Shown here piece after piece: positions 6,096 to 7,952 of a stretch of DNA of 7,952 bases. Made by a program: the position numbers and the translations under genes. Source of the DNA: an uncultured Flavonifractor sp. (GTDB taxonomy: Bacteria; Bacillota; Clostridia; Oscillospirales; Oscillospiraceae); the NCBI GenBank assembly GCA_910585415.1, contig CAJUDT010000098.1, forward strand, positions 1 to 7,952, read 5' to 3'. The first letter of the stretch is position 1. Each line of letters opens with the position of its first letter. The notes under the pieces are model-generated. The model worked only from the letters and a program-made list of their open reading frames with translations. It was not told the DNA's origin and ran no database searches.

Positions 6096-7418
6096 ATGAT
6101 GCGCCACGCCGTCATACCGGATTACAAGCGCTGCCGGGGCTGTACCTCCTGCATTAAGAACTGCCCCACCGAGGCCATCCGGGTCCGGGGCCGCAAGGCC
6201 ACCGTGCTGCCCGACCGGTGCATTGACTGCGGGAGCTGTATCCGGGCCTGTCCCCATAAGGCCATCCGGTCGGCGGGGGACCGGCTGGAGGAGCAGCTGA
6301 CCCGGTTTCCATACTGCGTGGCCCTGCCGGAGCCCGCGCTGTACGCCCAGTTCCACAATCTGGATGATGTGAACATCGTTCTCAGCGGCCTGCTGAAAAT
6401 CGGCTTCCACAAGGTCTATGAGGTGGCCAAAGCCGCCGAGCTGATTTCCGACTATACCCGCCAGTGCATCACCGCCGGGGAGAGCGGCCCCATGCCCCGG
6501 ATTTCGTCCTCCTGTCCGACGGTTATGCGTTTAATCCGCCTGCGTTTTCCAAAACTGCTCCCCCATGTGGAGCGCACCATTCTGCCCATGGAGCTGGCGG
6601 CTATCCTGGCCCGGCGGGAGGCGGCGGCGGAGACCGGTTTGCCCCCGGAGCAGATTGGGGTGTTTGCCATTGTGCCCTGTTCCTCCAAGGTCACCGCGGC
6701 CCGTGCGCCGGAGGGCTTGGCCAAGCCGGTGCTGGATGGGGCCTTTGCCATTCGGGATGTATACTTACGTCTGCTGACCCCCATGAAGCGCCTGGAGGAA
6801 GCGGACGCCCTGTCCACGGCGGGGATTCTGGGCCTGGGCTGGGCGGCCTGCGGCGGGGAGAGCGCGGCGCGGCTGGGCCAGCGGTGCGTGGCGGTGGACG
6901 GCATTGAGAATGTGATTCGGATGCTGGAGGAAATTGAGGACGACCGCCTTCCGGAGACGGACTTTTTGGAGCTGTCCGCCTGTACGCAGGGGTGTGTGGG
7001 CGGATGCTTCACGGTGGAGAACCCCTATGCGGCCCGGATGCGGCTCAAGGGCCTGATGAAGGGCCTGCCGGTGTCCCGGAATCGTTTTCTGCTGCTGGGG
7101 GAGGACCGGAATATCCTCAAGCGGGATAAGGAGCTGCAATATCTCCCCTCCTTCCTCTTAGATGAGGACCGGGAGCAGGCCATGTCCAAGCAATTGAAAA
7201 TCCAGGATTTGGAGAGCCTTTTGCCGGGCCTCCAGTGCGGGGCCTGCGGGGCCCCCTCGTGCCACGCCTTCGCGGAGGACGTGGTGTTGGGCCGGGCCTC
7301 GGAGGATGATTGTATCTTCAAGGTCCGGGCCCGGATGCTCCAGGAGATTGCCGGGGGGAGTGCTTCCGCCGACGATTATCTTCCCGCGCCCTTCCGGCGG
7401 CAGCAGCCCAAGGAGTGA
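6096..7418 (+). CDS. [FeFe]-hydrogenase-like iron-sulfur protein, probable H2/redox sensor
   Basis: The 440-residue protein has three parts. Residues 10-58 hold two ferredoxin [4Fe-4S] motifs (C13, C16, C19, C23 and C42, C45, C48, C52). Residues ~70-350 are a compact [FeFe]-hydrogenase large-subunit domain: L1 motif SSSCP (137-141), L2 VPCSSK (193-198), L3 E292-x3-C296-x3-C300. The four Cys expected to hold the [4Fe-4S] half of the H-cluster are present (C140, C195, C296, C300), as is K198, which normally contacts a cyanide ligand. The proton-relay Cys is Ser (S139), and the L2 and L3 Met are V193 and S294. Residues 370-410 carry CxxCx4Cx16C (C381, C384, C389, C406), a third cluster of the pfam04060 type. 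No PAS domain or NADH-binding part is present. Such changes are known in putative sensory hydrogenases (groups C/D), so sensing rather than H2 turnover is inferred. The ATG at 6096 follows GGAGG (6082-6086) at 9 bases. HydE/F/G maturases are not in the window. Confidence 0.87.
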   Translation: MMRHAVIPDYKRCRGCTSCIKNCPTEAIRVRGRKATVLPDRCIDCGSCIRACPHKAIRSAGDRLEEQLTRFPYCVALPEPALYAQFHNLDDVNIVLSGLLKIGFHKVYEVAKAAELISDYTRQCITAGESGPMPRISSSCPTVMRLIRLRFPKLLPHVERTILPMELAAILARREAAAETGLPPEQIGVFAIVPCSSKVTAARAPEGLAKPVLDGAFAIRDVYLRLLTPMKRLEEADALSTAGILGLGWAACGGESAARLGQRCVAVDGIENVIRMLEEIEDDRLPETDFLELSACTQGCVGGCFTVENPYAARMRLKGLMKGLPVSRNRFLLLGEDRNILKRDKELQYLPSFLLDEDREQAMSKQLKIQDLESLLPGLQCGACGAPSCHAFAEDVVLGRASEDDCIFKVRARMLQEIAGGSASADDYLPAPFRRQQPKE

Positions 7419-7423
7419 AACGG

Positions 7424-7468
7424 CCGGCCGCCGCCAGACTATGTGTGTCTGACGGGGGCCGGTTTTTT
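7424..7468 (+). terminator. Intrinsic terminator after the hydrogenase-like gene
   Basis: A 16-bp stem with two mismatches (7424-7439 with 7447-7462), a 7-base loop TATGTGT and six T residues (7463-7468) follow the stop codon by 6 bases. It should end most rightward transcripts, leaving the second DRTGG-like gene to read-through or its own promoter. Confidence 0.85.
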
Positions 7469-7527
7469 GGTTGGAAGCGGGTGGGGGCAGTCTTTTTGTC
7501 TTGATGAATAGAGAGGGGTTTTTATTT

Positions 7528-7854
7528 ATGACGGTACAGGCATTGCAGCAGGCGCTGGGGCTTCGGGTGTTTCATCTGGCCGACGGCGGGCGGGAGGTTT
7601 CCAGGGGGTATGTTGGGGATTTGCTCAGTTGGGTCCTGGGCCGGGCCGAGGCGGGCTCTGCGTGGCTTACGATTATGTCCAACCAGAATGTGGCCGCGGT
7701 GGCCCTGCTGACCGAGGCGGCTTGCGTGATTCTTACCGAAGGCGTGGAGCCGGACCCCGATTTGCTCCGGCGGGCAGAGGAAAAAGGAGTCAACCTTTTG
7801 GGGGATGGGGGGGATTCTTTTTCGGTGGCTTTGCGCATTGGTGGGGTGCTTTGA
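7528..7854 (+). CDS. Second DRTGG-like protein (HPr-kinase N-domain-like)
   Basis: The 108-residue protein resembles the second small DRTGG-type protein that accompanies sensory-hydrogenase loci in clostridia. Recognisable blocks are MTVQALQQALGLRVF (1-15), GREVSRGYVGDLLSWV (21-36), AWLTIMSNQNVAAVALL (45-61) and ACVILTEGVEPD (65-76), ending in an alanine/glycine-rich helix. It differs from the 5296-5652 protein in sequence and is not a recent copy. The ATG at 7528 is preceded by GAGAGGGG (7511-7518) 9 bases upstream; an in-frame ATG at 7504 lacks a site. It lies 109 bp after the hydrogenase-like gene, beyond a terminator, and no clear promoter was seen in 7469-7527. Function is unknown; a regulatory partner of the upstream module is inferred from position only. 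Confidence 0.75.
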   Translation: MTVQALQQALGLRVFHLADGGREVSRGYVGDLLSWVLGRAEAGSAWLTIMSNQNVAAVALLTEAACVILTEGVEPDPDLLRRAEEKGVNLLGDGGDSFSVALRIGGVL

Positions 7855-7865
7855 TTAGGCTTTTC

Positions 7866-7936
7866 GGGGGTCTTTGCCTCTTCCTCGGTGCTCCCTACGT
7901 TTCGTTTTCTGGTCCCGCCTCCGGCGGGTTACTTTC
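7866..7936 (-). repeat. Right copy of the ~71 bp inverted intergenic repeat
   Basis: Read on the minus strand this is the same element as 8-78, with six differences by eye. It starts 11 bp after the last stop codon. Both copies lie at the 3' side of an outward-reading unit and in the same orientation relative to it, so the whole ~7.8 kb segment is bracketed by inverted repeats. Confidence 0.8.
7914..7935 (+). terminator. Possible terminator hairpin inside the right repeat
   Basis: CCCGCC, loop TCC and GGCGGG (7914-7928) form a 6-bp GC stem followed by TTACTTTCT. The T run is interrupted, so termination is possible but weaker than at 7424-7468. The left repeat presents the same structure to transcripts leaving serA. 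Confidence 0.45.
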
Positions 7937-7952
7937 TGTGCGGACAGAAAGT
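7931..7952. repeat. 9-bp inverted repeat at the window edge
   Basis: ACTTTCTGT (7931-7939) and ACAGAAAGT (7944-7952) are perfect reverse complements around GCGG. It overlaps the end of the 71 bp repeat and runs to the window edge, so the palindrome or a larger repeat may continue outside. The left copy lacks this extension. Confidence 0.7.

Noticed and set aside
6096..7418. Active H2-producing [FeFe] hydrogenase
   Set aside because: The proton-relay Cys and both second-sphere Met are replaced, and there are no partner subunits for NADH or ferredoxin bifurcation; sensing is the better reading.

Overview
The window looks like chromosomal DNA from a GC-rich anaerobic Firmicute, most likely an Oscillospiraceae-type gut clostridium (Flavonifractor / Lawsonibacter / Pseudoflavonifractor-like). 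The reasons are strong AAGGAGG-type ribosome binding sites, an ECF-transporter S component, a clostridial-type SerA/SerC pair and a DRTGG / ATPase / [FeFe]-hydrogenase-like module typical of fermentative clostridia. The genus is inferred from protein style and was not tested by any search.

Two divergent transcription units share a ~260 bp control region (5035-5295). Leftward from a near-consensus promoter (5106-5135) runs serC, then two tandem DUF1963/YwqG-family paralogues, an ECF S component and serA. A good intrinsic terminator (144-193) closes the unit. SerA and SerC catalyse the first two steps of serine synthesis from 3-phosphoglycerate; no serB is present here. The three genes between them have no known part in serine synthesis.

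Rightward from an extended -10 promoter (5201-5229) runs a compact unit: a DRTGG-domain protein, a small RsbW-like HATPase and a 440-residue iron-sulfur protein. That protein carries two ferredoxin clusters, an [FeFe]-hydrogenase H-cluster domain and a C-terminal CxxCx4Cx16C cluster. A hairpin terminator follows (7424-7468), and beyond it lies a second DRTGG-like gene. The hydrogenase-like protein keeps the four Cys ligands of the [4Fe-4S] part of the H-cluster but has lost the proton-relay Cys and two second-sphere Met residues. It is therefore more likely a H2/redox sensor than a production enzyme. This module is the most interesting content of the window.

The edges hold repeats. A ~71 bp element occurs at both ends in inverted orientation (8-78 and 7866-7936; 65 of 71 positions identical by eye), each copy downstream of the last gene of its unit. 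The left edge (1-253) is non-coding: one repeat copy, a 22-bp tandem repeat and the serA terminator. The right edge (7855-7952) holds the other copy and an additional hairpin. No tRNA, rRNA, transposase or CRISPR array was seen.
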